DNA of 64,000 nucleotides, taken from positions 47,531 through 111,530 of the forward strand of contig DYFQ01000002.1 in NCBI GenBank assembly GCA_020725105.1, read 5' to 3'. How positions within the stretch are numbered: the stretch's first letter is position 1; the number at the start of each line of letters is the position of its first letter. The notes under the pieces were generated by a model. It ran no database searches. It worked only from the letters and a program-made list of their open reading frames with translations, and was not told where the DNA came from. This stretch comes from Symbiobacterium thermophilum (lineage in GTDB: Bacteria; Bacillota; Sulfobacillia; DYFQ01). The translations under genes and the position numbers were made by a program. Shown here one piece after another: positions 36,826-45,012 of this stretch.

Positions 36826-38660
36826 AGCAGCAGGATCAGAATGAGTGTCAGCCCCACCAGGGCGCTGACGGTGTTGTCGGCCAGGTCGCCCGTCTGGGCC
36901 AGCCGAAGACCGCCGGCCGCCTTGCCGAAGCCCCCGGCCACCAGGTCCTGCAGCCTGACACCGAGACTCGGTTCCAGCCGCCGCCCGGCGGCCAGCCCCA
37001 AGGCCTCACCGGCGGCCAGCAGCCGGTTGATGAGCCCGTCGAAGCCGTACCCGGCCCGGAGCATGACCCCGAGATCCGGCGCGACCCTCACCAGGACGGC
37101 ACCGGGGTCGCGCCAGCACCAGACCGCCCAGCCGCCGGCGGCCAGCGCCGCCAGGGCCACCAGAACGGCCGGCGAGTGCAGGGTGTGGGCGACCAGCTCG
37201 GCGGGCCCGAGCACCTCGTGGGCCAGCCCGGCCGCCGCGAGGTGACGCGTCTGGACGCCCGTGCCCAGCCACGATACGGTGGCACCCAGCGCCAGCAAGC
37301 TCAGCGGCACCGTCATGACCCACGGCGCCTCCTCGCCCGCCCGCCGGGGCTCACCGCAGAAGACCAGGTAGTAGGCGCGGAAGGCGTAGGCCGCCGTCAG
37401 TGCCGCCGCGAGGCCGGCCACGAACAGCGCCAGTGCCCGACCCTGATCCCAGGCGGCCGCCAGGATCAGGTCCTTGGTCCAGAAGCCGTTGAAGACGGGC
37501 ACGCCGGCCAGGGCCAGGCAGCCCACGAGAAAGGTCCGGCCGGTCCAGGGCATCACCCGGCCCAGGCCGCCCATCTCCGACATGAGCCGCGTGTGGAACC
37601 GGTGGATGACGGCGCCCGCGCCGAGAAACAAGAGCGCCTTGAACAAGGCGTGGCTTACCAGATGAAGCTGGCTGGCGGCGATGGCCCCCAGCCCCACCGC
37701 CATGAACATGAAACCCAGCTGGCTGATGGTGGAGTAGGCCAGCAGCCGCTTGAGGTCCGGCTCCACCAGGGCCAGGGCGGCGGTGAGGAAGGCCGTGATC
37801 ACCCCGACCCAGAGCACGGTGTCCAGCCAGCCCGGCACGGCCGTGAACACTGGGGCGGTCCTCGCCACCAGGTACACCCCGGCGTTCACCATGGTGGCGG
37901 CGTGGATCAGCGCGCTGATCGGGGTGGGCGCCTCCATGGCGTCGGGAAGCCAGACGTGCAGCGGCAACTGGGCCGACTTGGCCACGGCCGCCAGGAGGAA
38001 GCCGAACCCGGCCAGCGCGAGGGCAGCCGGGGAAACCTGGCCGGCCGCCACCCGGCCGGCGATCTCCGGCCACACGAAAGTGTGGGGCGTCGTCGCGAAG
38101 TACAGGGTCAGGATTCCCACCAGCAGCCCGGCGTCACCGATCCTCGTGGTCAGCAAGGCCTTGAGTCCCGCCCTGGCCGCCTTGTGCTCGCGGTAGGCAA
38201 AGCCGATCAGGGCATAGGAGCACAGGCCCACGATCTCCCAGAACACGTAGAGCAGCAGCAGGTTGGCCGACAGGGCCAGCCCCACCATGCCGCCGATGAA
38301 GAGCACCAGAAAGCCGTAATACCGGCTCTGGTCCGCTTCGCCGGCCATGTAGCCGGCCGAGTACAGGACAATCACGGCGCCCAGCACGCCGGCGATGAGG
38401 GCCAGGAAGACGGACAGCCCGTCGGTGAAGACCACGATGGGCACCAGGCCCGGGACCCAGTCACCAAGGTAGACCGTCCCGGGCCGGATGGCGGGTAGCA
38501 GCAACAGGCTCAGGACCGCCGTGGCGCCCGCCGCCAGCGCGATGACCGCCCCGCGCAGCCGGGCCCCGCTCAGCGCGGCCAGGGGGACCAGAGCCGCCCC
38601 CAGCAGGGGAATGAGGACCGCCCAGCGGGCCAGCGCGGCCACGGCTCCCGTGTCTGTCAC
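36813..38660 (-). CDS. NuoL-like proton/cation antiporter-type subunit
   Basis: YVFWEIVGLCSYALIGFAYREHKAARAGLKALLTTRIGDAGLL, SAQLPLHVWLPDAMEAPTPISALIHAATMVNAGVYLVART, DLKRLLAYSTISQLGFMFMAVGLG. Confidence 0.95.
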   Translation of the reverse strand: MTDTGAVAALARWAVLIPLLGAALVPLAALSGARLRGAVIALAAGATAVLSLLLLPAIRPGTVYLGDWVPGLVPIVVFTDGLSVFLALIAGVLGAVIVLYSAGYMAGEADQSRYYGFLVLFIGGMVGLALSANLLLLYVFWEIVGLCSYALIGFAYREHKAARAGLKALLTTRIGDAGLLVGILTLYFATTPHTFVWPEIAGRVAAGQVSPAALALAGFGFLLAAVAKSAQLPLHVWLPDAMEAPTPISALIHAATMVNAGVYLVARTAPVFTAVPGWLDTVLWVGVITAFLTAALALVEPDLKRLLAYSTISQLGFMFMAVGLGAIAASQLHLVSHALFKALLFLGAGAVIHRFHTRLMSEMGGLGRVMPWTGRTFLVGCLALAGVPVFNGFWTKDLILAAAWDQGRALALFVAGLAAALTAAYAFRAYYLVFCGEPRRAGEEAPWVMTVPLSLLALGATVSWLGTGVQTRHLAAAGLAHEVLGPAELVAHTLHSPAVLVALAALAAGGWAVWCWRDPGAVLVRVAPDLGVMLRAGYGFDGLINRLLAAGEALGLAAGRRLEPSLGVRLQDLVAGGFGKAAGGLRLAQTGDLADNTVSALVGLTLILILLLWWL

Positions 38661-38686
38661 CCAAACCCCTCCTTTCGTTCCGGCCC

Positions 38687-38989
38687 CTAGCCGCGGAGCC
38701 GGGTCAGCCGCCGGACGTCCGGCAGGCCGAAATGCTGCCGGGCGCCGGCCACCATGGCCAGGCCCAGGGCGACCACGGCAGCGTCAATGGTGATGATGAG
38801 GATGGCCATCACCTGGGCCAGCCCTGGCTGGCGCTGGACCACACCCGCCGCCACCACGGCCAGGGTGGCGCCCCTGGCGATGACCTCCAGGCCGATGAGC
38901 AGCTTGATCATGCTGCTCTGGGTGAAGATGGCCCAGAGGCCCAGGCCCGCCAGGACGGCGACGGTGGCCATGACGTGACCCAGGCTCAC
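38687..38989 (-). CDS. NuoK-like membrane subunit (100 aa)
   Basis: GTG 38989 overlaps the nuoJ-like TGA; IKLLIGLEVIARGATLAVV, VMAILIITIDAAVVALGLAMV. Confidence 0.85.
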   Translation of the reverse strand: MSLGHVMATVAVLAGLGLWAIFTQSSMIKLLIGLEVIARGATLAVVAAGVVQRQPGLAQVMAILIITIDAAVVALGLAMVAGARQHFGLPDVRRLTRLRG

Positions 38990-39552
38990 GCCGCGTCCCC
39001 CCCTCCGGCGTCCGCCGGCGCCCCGGCCTCGTCGTGGCCGGCCCGAGACTGCCCGGCGGCCCGTGGGACCAGGGCGACGATGCCCCATACCGCGGCCAGC
39101 AGAATGGCGGCCTGCCCGCCCAGGTCGAGGGGTCGCGCCACCCAGAGCAGGGAGCGCGGGTCCCCGTCCGGCGGCGTCAGTGCCACCGCCAGTTGGGGGG
39201 CGGCATGTAGCCACTGACCGGCCGCCCGGCCGGCCAGCAGCAGGCAGACTCCCAACAGGCCGAGCCCGACGGGACCTCGCGCGAAGCGCCAGCCGCTCGC
39301 CGGTTCCGGGGCGCGGTCGGTCCGGGCCAGGGGACCGCCCAGCGAGATGGCGGCGAGAAACAAGACGGTAACCAGACCGGCCGCCACGGTCAGCTCGAAG
39401 ACCCCGGCGTACGGGGCTCCGAGGCGGTAAAAGACGAGGGCCAGGACTGCGCTGGCTCCGGCCAGGCTGACGACGGCGGCCATCAGGTGCCGCAGGCCGA
39501 CCGCCATCGCGGCCAGAACCACGATGGCCAGGAGCAGAATGGTGTCGAGCAT
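38986..39552 (-). CDS. NuoJ-like membrane subunit
   Basis: MLDTILLLAIVVLAAMAVGLRHLMAAVVSLAGASAVLALVFYRLGAPYAGVFELTVAAGLVTVLFLAAI. Confidence 0.75.
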   Translation of the reverse strand: MLDTILLLAIVVLAAMAVGLRHLMAAVVSLAGASAVLALVFYRLGAPYAGVFELTVAAGLVTVLFLAAISLGGPLARTDRAPEPASGWRFARGPVGLGLLGVCLLLAGRAAGQWLHAAPQLAVALTPPDGDPRSLLWVARPLDLGGQAAILLAAVWGIVALVPRAAGQSRAGHDEAGAPADAGGGDAA

Positions 39553-39663
39553 GCTACTGCCTCCCGACCAAGCATAGGGCGAAGAAATGGAGAAACTCTT
39601 GCCAATGTCTAGCCGCGGACTTGCATTTGCGCAGGTAAAATGCGGCACGGGGCTTTGCAGATT

Positions 39664-39692
39664 CGTTGCGCAGTGCAACGTTGTGCTACAAT
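39664..39692 (+). promoter_or_regulatory. Inverted repeat CGTTGC-N5-GCAACG overlapping a candidate sigma-A promoter of the sensor kinase gene
   Basis: CGTTGCgcagtGCAACG at 39664-39680; TTGCGC (39666-39671) and TACAAT (39687-39692); kinase ATG at 39790. Confidence 0.5.
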
Positions 39693-39789
39693 CAAGCTGG
39701 AATCGAGAGACCGGCCCACGCCCAAGAGGCTGCTGGCAAGTCCCGTTCCCGTCGACCAGCGGACGCGGCTCGTTCCGGGGGGAACGGGT

Positions 39790-41580
39790 ATGGCCCCTAC
39801 CGGCAGGCCGGGACCGGCCCGGCCGGCCCAGACGCTTAGCTTCCGGCTCCTCACCCGGCTGGTGGCCATCACCGTCGTGGTGGCGGCGGTCAACCTCTAC
39901 TGGAACATCAGCCGCGAGACCCTCCAGGCCTACCGCGACCTGCACGCCCGGGCCCGCCTCATCAGCGTGCAATTTCTCAGCGTCCGCAGCTGGGTCGCCC
40001 AGCAGCCGGGGGCGGCCATCCCCGGCGAGAAGTACACCCACCTGGACCCCGAGGCCGTGGCGGCGGGGCTCCGCACGGTGTTTGCCGACGACCCCGGGGT
40101 GGCGCTACGGGAGGTCTGGGTTCGGGCCAGCGACGAACTGCACGCGCCCGACCCGCTGGAAGAAGAGGCCATCCGCCGCTTCACCACCGACCCGACCTTG
40201 GTGGAGTTCTCGGTGCTGGAACGAGCGGGAGGAGTCAGCCGGTTCCGCTACCTGATCCCCATCCAGATGGAGGAGGCGTGCCTCACCTGCCACCGGCCCT
40301 CCAACGGTGCCGCGGCCGACGAAGCACGCGAACAGAACCAGGCTGCCGGCGGAACCGCCGCCCTGGACTCCGGCACCGCCGCGCTGCTCCCGCCCGAGTT
40401 CAACCTGGGCGAGGTGGCGGGAGCCATCAGCCTGGCCATTCCCACCCGCGCGCTGGACGCCCGCCTCCAGAGCCAGTTCCTGGTGAGCCTGGGCTTCACC
40501 GTGGCCCTGGTGGCCATGCTCTTCGCCGCCGTCTACGCCACCATGGCCCAGCTGGTCACCCGGCCCCTGGCCGGGCTCGGCGCCTGGTGCCGGCGGATCG
40601 CCTCTGGCGACCTCGCCCGCCACCCCAGACTGCAGCCGGCCCCGAGGGAGATTGCCGACCTGGCCAGGGAGTTCCAGGTGATGGCCCAACGCCTGCACGA
40701 CCTGTACCAGCACCTGGAGGATAAGGTGGCCCAGCGCACGGCCGAACTGTCGGAAGCCAACCGCCGCCTCCAGTTGAGCCAGCAGGAGCTGCGCCGGGCG
40801 TACGAAGAGGTATCCGAGGCCAACCGGCTCAAGTCCGATTTCCTGGCAACCACCAGCCATGAGTTGCGGACCCCGCTCACGTCGATCATCGCTTCCACCG
40901 AACTCCTGCTGGAAGAGGCGCCCGGGGGGCTATCAGACCGGCAGCGGGAGTACCTGCAGGGGATTCTGGACTCCAGCTACCAGTTGCTCGGGTCCATCAA
41001 CAGCCTGCTGGACATGGCCAAGGTGGAAGCGGGCCGGATGGAGTTCCGCCCGTCCCTGTTCCGCCTGGAGATCCTGGTGGAAGCGGTGGCCCGCCGGATG
41101 GAAGCGCGGGCCGTGCGCAAGGGCATCTCCTTCCGGGTGGCCCTGGACGGCCCCCTGCCCGCGCTGACGGCCGATTACCGCAAGATCGAGCAGGTCCTGT
41201 TTAACCTGGTGGACAACGCCATCAAGTTCACCCCCGCCGGGGGAACGGTGACGGTGGGCGCCCGCTACCAGCCCGACAGCGGCAGGGTTCAGTTGCACGT
41301 TCAGGACACCGGCATCGGCATCGCCCCGGAGGAGCACGAGCGCATCTTCGAGAGTTTCTGGCAGGCGGGATCCGCCTCCACTCGCGAGCACCGGGGCACG
41401 GGGCTGGGGCTGGCGCTGGTGAAGCGCCTGGTGGAAATGCACGGTGGCTCGGTCGGGGTCACCAGCGCGCCGGGCAAGGGCAGTACCTTCACCGTATCCT
41501 TGCCGGTCGTCACCCCCGCCGCGGCCTCCAGGCCCGGTTCCGAACGCCGCAACAGACGCGAAGGGAGTGAGCCCCCGTGA
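39790..41580 (+). CDS. Sensor histidine kinase with DUF3365-like CxxCH (heme-c-type) extracytoplasmic sensor domain
   Basis: N-terminal TM, CLTCHRPSNG, second TM, HAMP-like region, FLATTSHELRTPLTSIIAS (H box), DNAIKFTPAGGTVTV, GIGIAPEEHERIFESFWQAG, GTGLGLALVKRLVEMHGG. Confidence 0.92.
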   Translation: MAPTGRPGPARPAQTLSFRLLTRLVAITVVVAAVNLYWNISRETLQAYRDLHARARLISVQFLSVRSWVAQQPGAAIPGEKYTHLDPEAVAAGLRTVFADDPGVALREVWVRASDELHAPDPLEEEAIRRFTTDPTLVEFSVLERAGGVSRFRYLIPIQMEEACLTCHRPSNGAAADEAREQNQAAGGTAALDSGTAALLPPEFNLGEVAGAISLAIPTRALDARLQSQFLVSLGFTVALVAMLFAAVYATMAQLVTRPLAGLGAWCRRIASGDLARHPRLQPAPREIADLAREFQVMAQRLHDLYQHLEDKVAQRTAELSEANRRLQLSQQELRRAYEEVSEANRLKSDFLATTSHELRTPLTSIIASTELLLEEAPGGLSDRQREYLQGILDSSYQLLGSINSLLDMAKVEAGRMEFRPSLFRLEILVEAVARRMEARAVRKGISFRVALDGPLPALTADYRKIEQVLFNLVDNAIKFTPAGGTVTVGARYQPDSGRVQLHVQDTGIGIAPEEHERIFESFWQAGSASTREHRGTGLGLALVKRLVEMHGGSVGVTSAPGKGSTFTVSLPVVTPAAASRPGSERRNRREGSEPP

Positions 41581-42299
41581 CGGGCCGTCCCAACCTCAAC
41601 GAAAGCCGGCCGAGCATCCTGGTGGTGGACGACGAACCCACCATTCTCAAGGCGGTGGGCGACCGCCTTGCCCGGGAGGGGTTCAGCATCATCACCGCAA
41701 CCGACGGCGAGGACGCGCTGGAGAAGTTCCAGCGCCACCGGCCGGACCTCATCGTCCTCGACCTGATGCTACCGAAGCTGGACGGCTTCGAGGTCTGCCG
41801 GGTGATCCGGGAACGGTCGTCTACCCCCATCATCATCCTGTCGGTCCGGGGAGACGAGATCGACAAGCTGGTCGGCTTCCGGCTAGGGGTCGACGACTAC
41901 ATGGTCAAGCCCTTCAGTCCGTCGGAACTGGCCATGCGGGTCCAGGCGGTGCTGCGCCGGGCCTCCCGCGCCATGGGGCGCTCCCGGGAGCGCGACGAAC
42001 TCCGCTATGCCGGCCTGGTCGTCGACCGTGGCAAGCGCTCGGTGACCATCGAGGGTCGCCCGGTGGAACTGACCGCCAAGGAGTTCGACCTCCTGTGGCT
42101 TTTGGCGTCGCACCCCGATTACGTCTTCACGCGGGAGCAACTGCTCGACCACATCTGGCAGAGCGACTACGAGGGGGACCTGAACAACGTCACGGTGCTG
42201 GTAAGCCGGCTCCGGGAGAAGCTGGGCGAGGACCCCTCCAACCCGCTGTACGTCCGTACCGTATGGGGAGTGGGCTACAAGTTCCAGCCCCCGGCCTGA
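41577..42299 (+). CDS. OmpR-family response regulator
   Basis: ILVVDDEPTILKAV, LIVLDLMLPKLDGFEVCRVIRE, winged-helix tail (ELTAKEFDLLWLLASHPDYVFTREQLLDHIW...VRTVWGVGYKF); GTGA overlap with kinase. Confidence 0.95.
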   Translation: MTGRPNLNESRPSILVVDDEPTILKAVGDRLAREGFSIITATDGEDALEKFQRHRPDLIVLDLMLPKLDGFEVCRVIRERSSTPIIILSVRGDEIDKLVGFRLGVDDYMVKPFSPSELAMRVQAVLRRASRAMGRSRERDELRYAGLVVDRGKRSVTIEGRPVELTAKEFDLLWLLASHPDYVFTREQLLDHIWQSDYEGDLNNVTVLVSRLREKLGEDPSNPLYVRTVWGVGYKFQPPA

Positions 42300-42361
42300 C
42301 CCCGGACTCTGACGGATGGCAGGCGTACCACGGGCAAGAAAACGCAAACCCCAAAATGCAC

Positions 42362-42397
42362 GATTCTTTCTAATTTCCCGTCAAATCGAAAGCAATC
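42362..42397. repeat. AT-rich imperfect inverted repeat downstream of the response regulator
   Basis: GATTCTTTCTAATTT-cccgtc-AAATCGAAAGCAATC, unusually AT-rich for this window. Confidence 0.5.
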
Positions 42398-42474
42398 CGC
42401 AAGCCCGCAGCCACGGCGGCGAAACCATCAACTGCTAGCATCAGGGTGCAGCCCTATCAAGGGGGTGACACCCT

Positions 42475-42618
42475 GTGCTCGCCCGGCTGGGGAAGGCGTA
42501 CGCGGTCCTCCACTGTGTGTGTTGCGGGGTCTTCATGGCCTGCCACCTGGCCGTGGCCCTCCTCGTCACGGCGCTGGTGGTCTGGGCTTTCGTGGTGGCA
42601 CCGTTCGTCTCGCCATAG
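42475..42618 (+). CDS. Small (47 aa) Cys-rich single-TM protein, unknown function
   Basis: Not in ORF track. GTG start after GGGGGTG: VLARLGKAYAVLHCVCCGVFMACHLAVALLVTALVVWAFVVAPFVSP*. Confidence 0.45.
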   Translation: MLARLGKAYAVLHCVCCGVFMACHLAVALLVTALVVWAFVVAPFVSP

Positions 42619-42846
42619 CGTTTCATCGCAGAGCCCCCAAGACCGAGGTCAACGCCCGCCACCGGTCCCCGCGCGGGCTCGGGATCGGGCCGCTGTCGTT
42701 CCACCGTCGGCGACACGTACCCGCCTCCCGGCTCACGGTGGCCGAAAGGATCCGGCAAGGACAAGGGGCCGCCCCATGCCTGGCGGCCGGGCCCGGCAAG
42801 GGTTCCGCAACTCTTTCGTCCGCCTTGCTCAAGCTACACCCGCCAA

Positions 42847-42863
42847 CTGGCAAGGTTCCTGCT
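42847..42863 (+). promoter_or_regulatory. Sigma-54-like -24/-12 element upstream of the group 3b hydrogenase operon
   Basis: CTGGCAAGGTTCCTGCT (GG-N10-GC; compare YTGGCACGRNNNTTGCW); related CCGGCAAGGGTTCCGCA at 42793-42809. Confidence 0.4.
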
Positions 42864-42955
42864 ACCAAAAAGCCAGCGCCACGTCAACGGGCCGCAAGCT
42901 CGGTTTGCTACCCTGCCCTGGGAGAAAGACCCTCCATTTCAAAGGGGGTGGCGGG

Positions 42956-44104
42956 ATGCCCCCGCGACTGCTGGCCACCGACGAGGTGGAAGCTCTCTTC
43001 CAGGCCTTGCGACGCCGGGGCCCGGTGTTCGGGCCGGCGGCCGGCCTTGACTCCGGCGCCAGGCCTCCCCCGGCAGGCCGGCTGACGCCGCTGCGCTACG
43101 CCCCTCTGGAGCGGGCCTGCGACGCCGTCCTGGCCCCGGCCGCCTTCGGCTACCCCGCCAAGAGGCTCTGGTTCCGGCCGTCCGTTACCCTGGCGGCCGC
43201 CCGCCGGGCAGTGCCGGCCAGCGGCCCGGGGCCCTGGGAGCCCGGGCCACCCCCGGCCGGCGCCGCCCCGCCCCTGAACCCGGACCCGGCCCGCCCTTTC
43301 GCCGTCTGGGGCGTTCGTGGCTGCGACCTGGCGGCTCTGGAGCGCTTGGACGCCGTGCTCATGACCGGTCCCGTGACCGACCCTGAATACGCCGCCCGGC
43401 GCCGGGCCGGCACCGTCGTGGCGTTCACCTGCACCCAGGCTGGGCCGGCCTGCTTCTGCACGGCGACGGGCGGGTCACCGGTGCCCGCCGGTGGCTGTGA
43501 CCTGGTGGTCACCCCCCTGGCGGGTGGCCCCGGCGGGAACGGGGCCCGGGAGTACCTGGTGGAACCCCGCTCGGCCCGGGGTGAGGCCCTGGTGGAGGAG
43601 GTCGGCGGCCGGCCCGCGGGGCGCGCGGCCGTGGCGGCGGCGGCGGCGGTGATCGGCAGCGTGCGGGCCGCGTTGCCCCGGTCCCTGAACGGCAGGCTCA
43701 GGCCTGAAAACGCCGCCCAGAAGGCGGCGCGGCGGCTGGACAGCCCGGCCTGGGACGAGCTGGCCGGCCGGTGCCTGGGCTGCGCGGCCTGCAGCCTCAC
43801 CTGCCCGACCTGCCCCTGTTTCGACGTGGTCGAACGGGTGTCAGCCACCGCGGACGCCGGCTGGCGGGAGCGCCGCTGGACGTCCTGCCTGGTGCCGGAT
43901 TTCGGCCGGCTGGCCAGCCACAACGCGCGGGCCCGGCGGGAGAACCGGCTGAAGCACTGGCTCCTGCACAAGCTGGCCCCGGCGGAGAAGGTTACCGGTG
44001 GGCTGACCTGCGTGGGCTGCGGCCGCTGCTCGACCTGGTGCCCGGCCGGGCTCGGCCTCCGCGCCGCGCTCGAGAGCCTCGAGGGAGAGGGGGGCTTGCC
44101 GTGA
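42956..44104 (+). CDS. hydB: Group 3b hydrogenase/sulfhydrogenase beta subunit (HydB-like, 4Fe-4S dicluster)
   Basis: CLGCAACSLTCPTCPCFDV...CVGCGRCSTWCPAGL; WGVRGCDLAALERLD; clustered with flavoprotein, small and large subunits. Confidence 0.88.
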   Translation: MPPRLLATDEVEALFQALRRRGPVFGPAAGLDSGARPPPAGRLTPLRYAPLERACDAVLAPAAFGYPAKRLWFRPSVTLAAARRAVPASGPGPWEPGPPPAGAAPPLNPDPARPFAVWGVRGCDLAALERLDAVLMTGPVTDPEYAARRRAGTVVAFTCTQAGPACFCTATGGSPVPAGGCDLVVTPLAGGPGGNGAREYLVEPRSARGEALVEEVGGRPAGRAAVAAAAAVIGSVRAALPRSLNGRLRPENAAQKAARRLDSPAWDELAGRCLGCAACSLTCPTCPCFDVVERVSATADAGWRERRWTSCLVPDFGRLASHNARARRENRLKHWLLHKLAPAEKVTGGLTCVGCGRCSTWCPAGLGLRAALESLEGEGGLP

Positions 44105-45012
44105 CCGGGTGCTCCGGGTGGGTGACCCCCAACCCGTACCAGCCCGTGGCCTGCCGGGTGGTGGCGGCGGTCCCGGAGACGAGCGACACCGTCACCCTGA
44201 CCATCGCGCCTCCTCCCGCAACCGCCTGGCGCTTCCAGCCCGGCCAGTTCAACATGGTCTCCCTCTACGGCGTGGGTGAGGCGCCGATCTCCATCGCTTC
44301 CGACCCGGCGGACCCGGAAGGGCTCGTCCAGCACACGGTCCGCGCCGTGGGCCGGCTGACCAGGCCCCTGACCACCCTCCGGCCCGGGGACACCGTGTGG
44401 CTGCGCGGCCCCTACGGCCGCCCGTGGCCCCTGGACGCCTGGCGGTCCAGAGACCTCCTGCTGGTCACGGGCGGGCTTGGCCTGGCCCCGGTGCGGCCGG
44501 TCGTCCTGGCGGCCGGCCGGGCGCGACACCTTTTCGGCCGGATCGAGCTCTTGTACGGCGCCAGGACGCCCGGCGACCTGTTGTACCGGGACGCCTTGCA
44601 GGAGTGGGCCCGGGTGTTTGACATGACCGTCCGGGTCACCGTCGACGCGGTCCCCCCGGACCAGGTCTGGGCAGGTCCGGTCGGGGTCGTGACCCGGCTG
44701 TACGAGGCGATGACCTCCCGGCCCGGCGCCGTTGCCCTGGCCTGCGGGCCCGAACTCATGATGCGGTTCGCGCTGCAGGGCCTGCTCGACCGGGGGTTCC
44801 CCGCCAGTGACCTCTACGTTTCGCTGGAACGGCGGATGGAGTGCGGGTTCGGCCACTGCGGCCGGTGCGCGCTGGGCCCGGTCAAGGTGTGCCGGGACGG
44901 TCCGGTGTTCTGCTGGGACGAACTGGCCGGGCGGGTCTGGGTGGAGGACCAGCCCGTGCTCCAGGCGGTGGGAGGTGGGCCCCGTGGCCCGGCCGCGGCT
45001 CGCCGTACTTAA
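44101..45012 (+). CDS. hydG: Group 3b hydrogenase gamma subunit (FAD/NAD(P)-binding, HydG-like)
   Basis: RFQPGQFNMVSLYGVGEAPISIASDP, VTGGLGLAPVRPVV, ECGFGHCGRCALGPVKVCRDGPVF. GTG 44101 overlaps the hydB stop. Confidence 0.92.
   Translation: MTGCSGWVTPNPYQPVACRVVAAVPETSDTVTLTIAPPPATAWRFQPGQFNMVSLYGVGEAPISIASDPADPEGLVQHTVRAVGRLTRPLTTLRPGDTVWLRGPYGRPWPLDAWRSRDLLLVTGGLGLAPVRPVVLAAGRARHLFGRIELLYGARTPGDLLYRDALQEWARVFDMTVRVTVDAVPPDQVWAGPVGVVTRLYEAMTSRPGAVALACGPELMMRFALQGLLDRGFPASDLYVSLERRMECGFGHCGRCALGPVKVCRDGPVFCWDELAGRVWVEDQPVLQAVGGGPRGPAAARRT

Noticed and set aside
36678-38498. 606-aa plus-strand ORF
   Set aside because: Gln/Gly/His-rich shadow of the NuoL-like gene.
28985-39552. Calling the J-K-L-M-N-A-B-C-D-H-I operon respiratory complex I
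   Set aside because: NuoE/F/G absent, the D-like subunit keeps all Ni-Fe cysteine ligands and a HycI-type protease is co-operonic.
42300-42474. Cyclic-di-GMP or other known riboswitch in the AT-rich leader before hydB
   Set aside because: GCAA/GAAA fragments superficially resemble a GEMM aptamer, but the ordered conserved blocks are missing; kept only as an unexplained inverted repeat.
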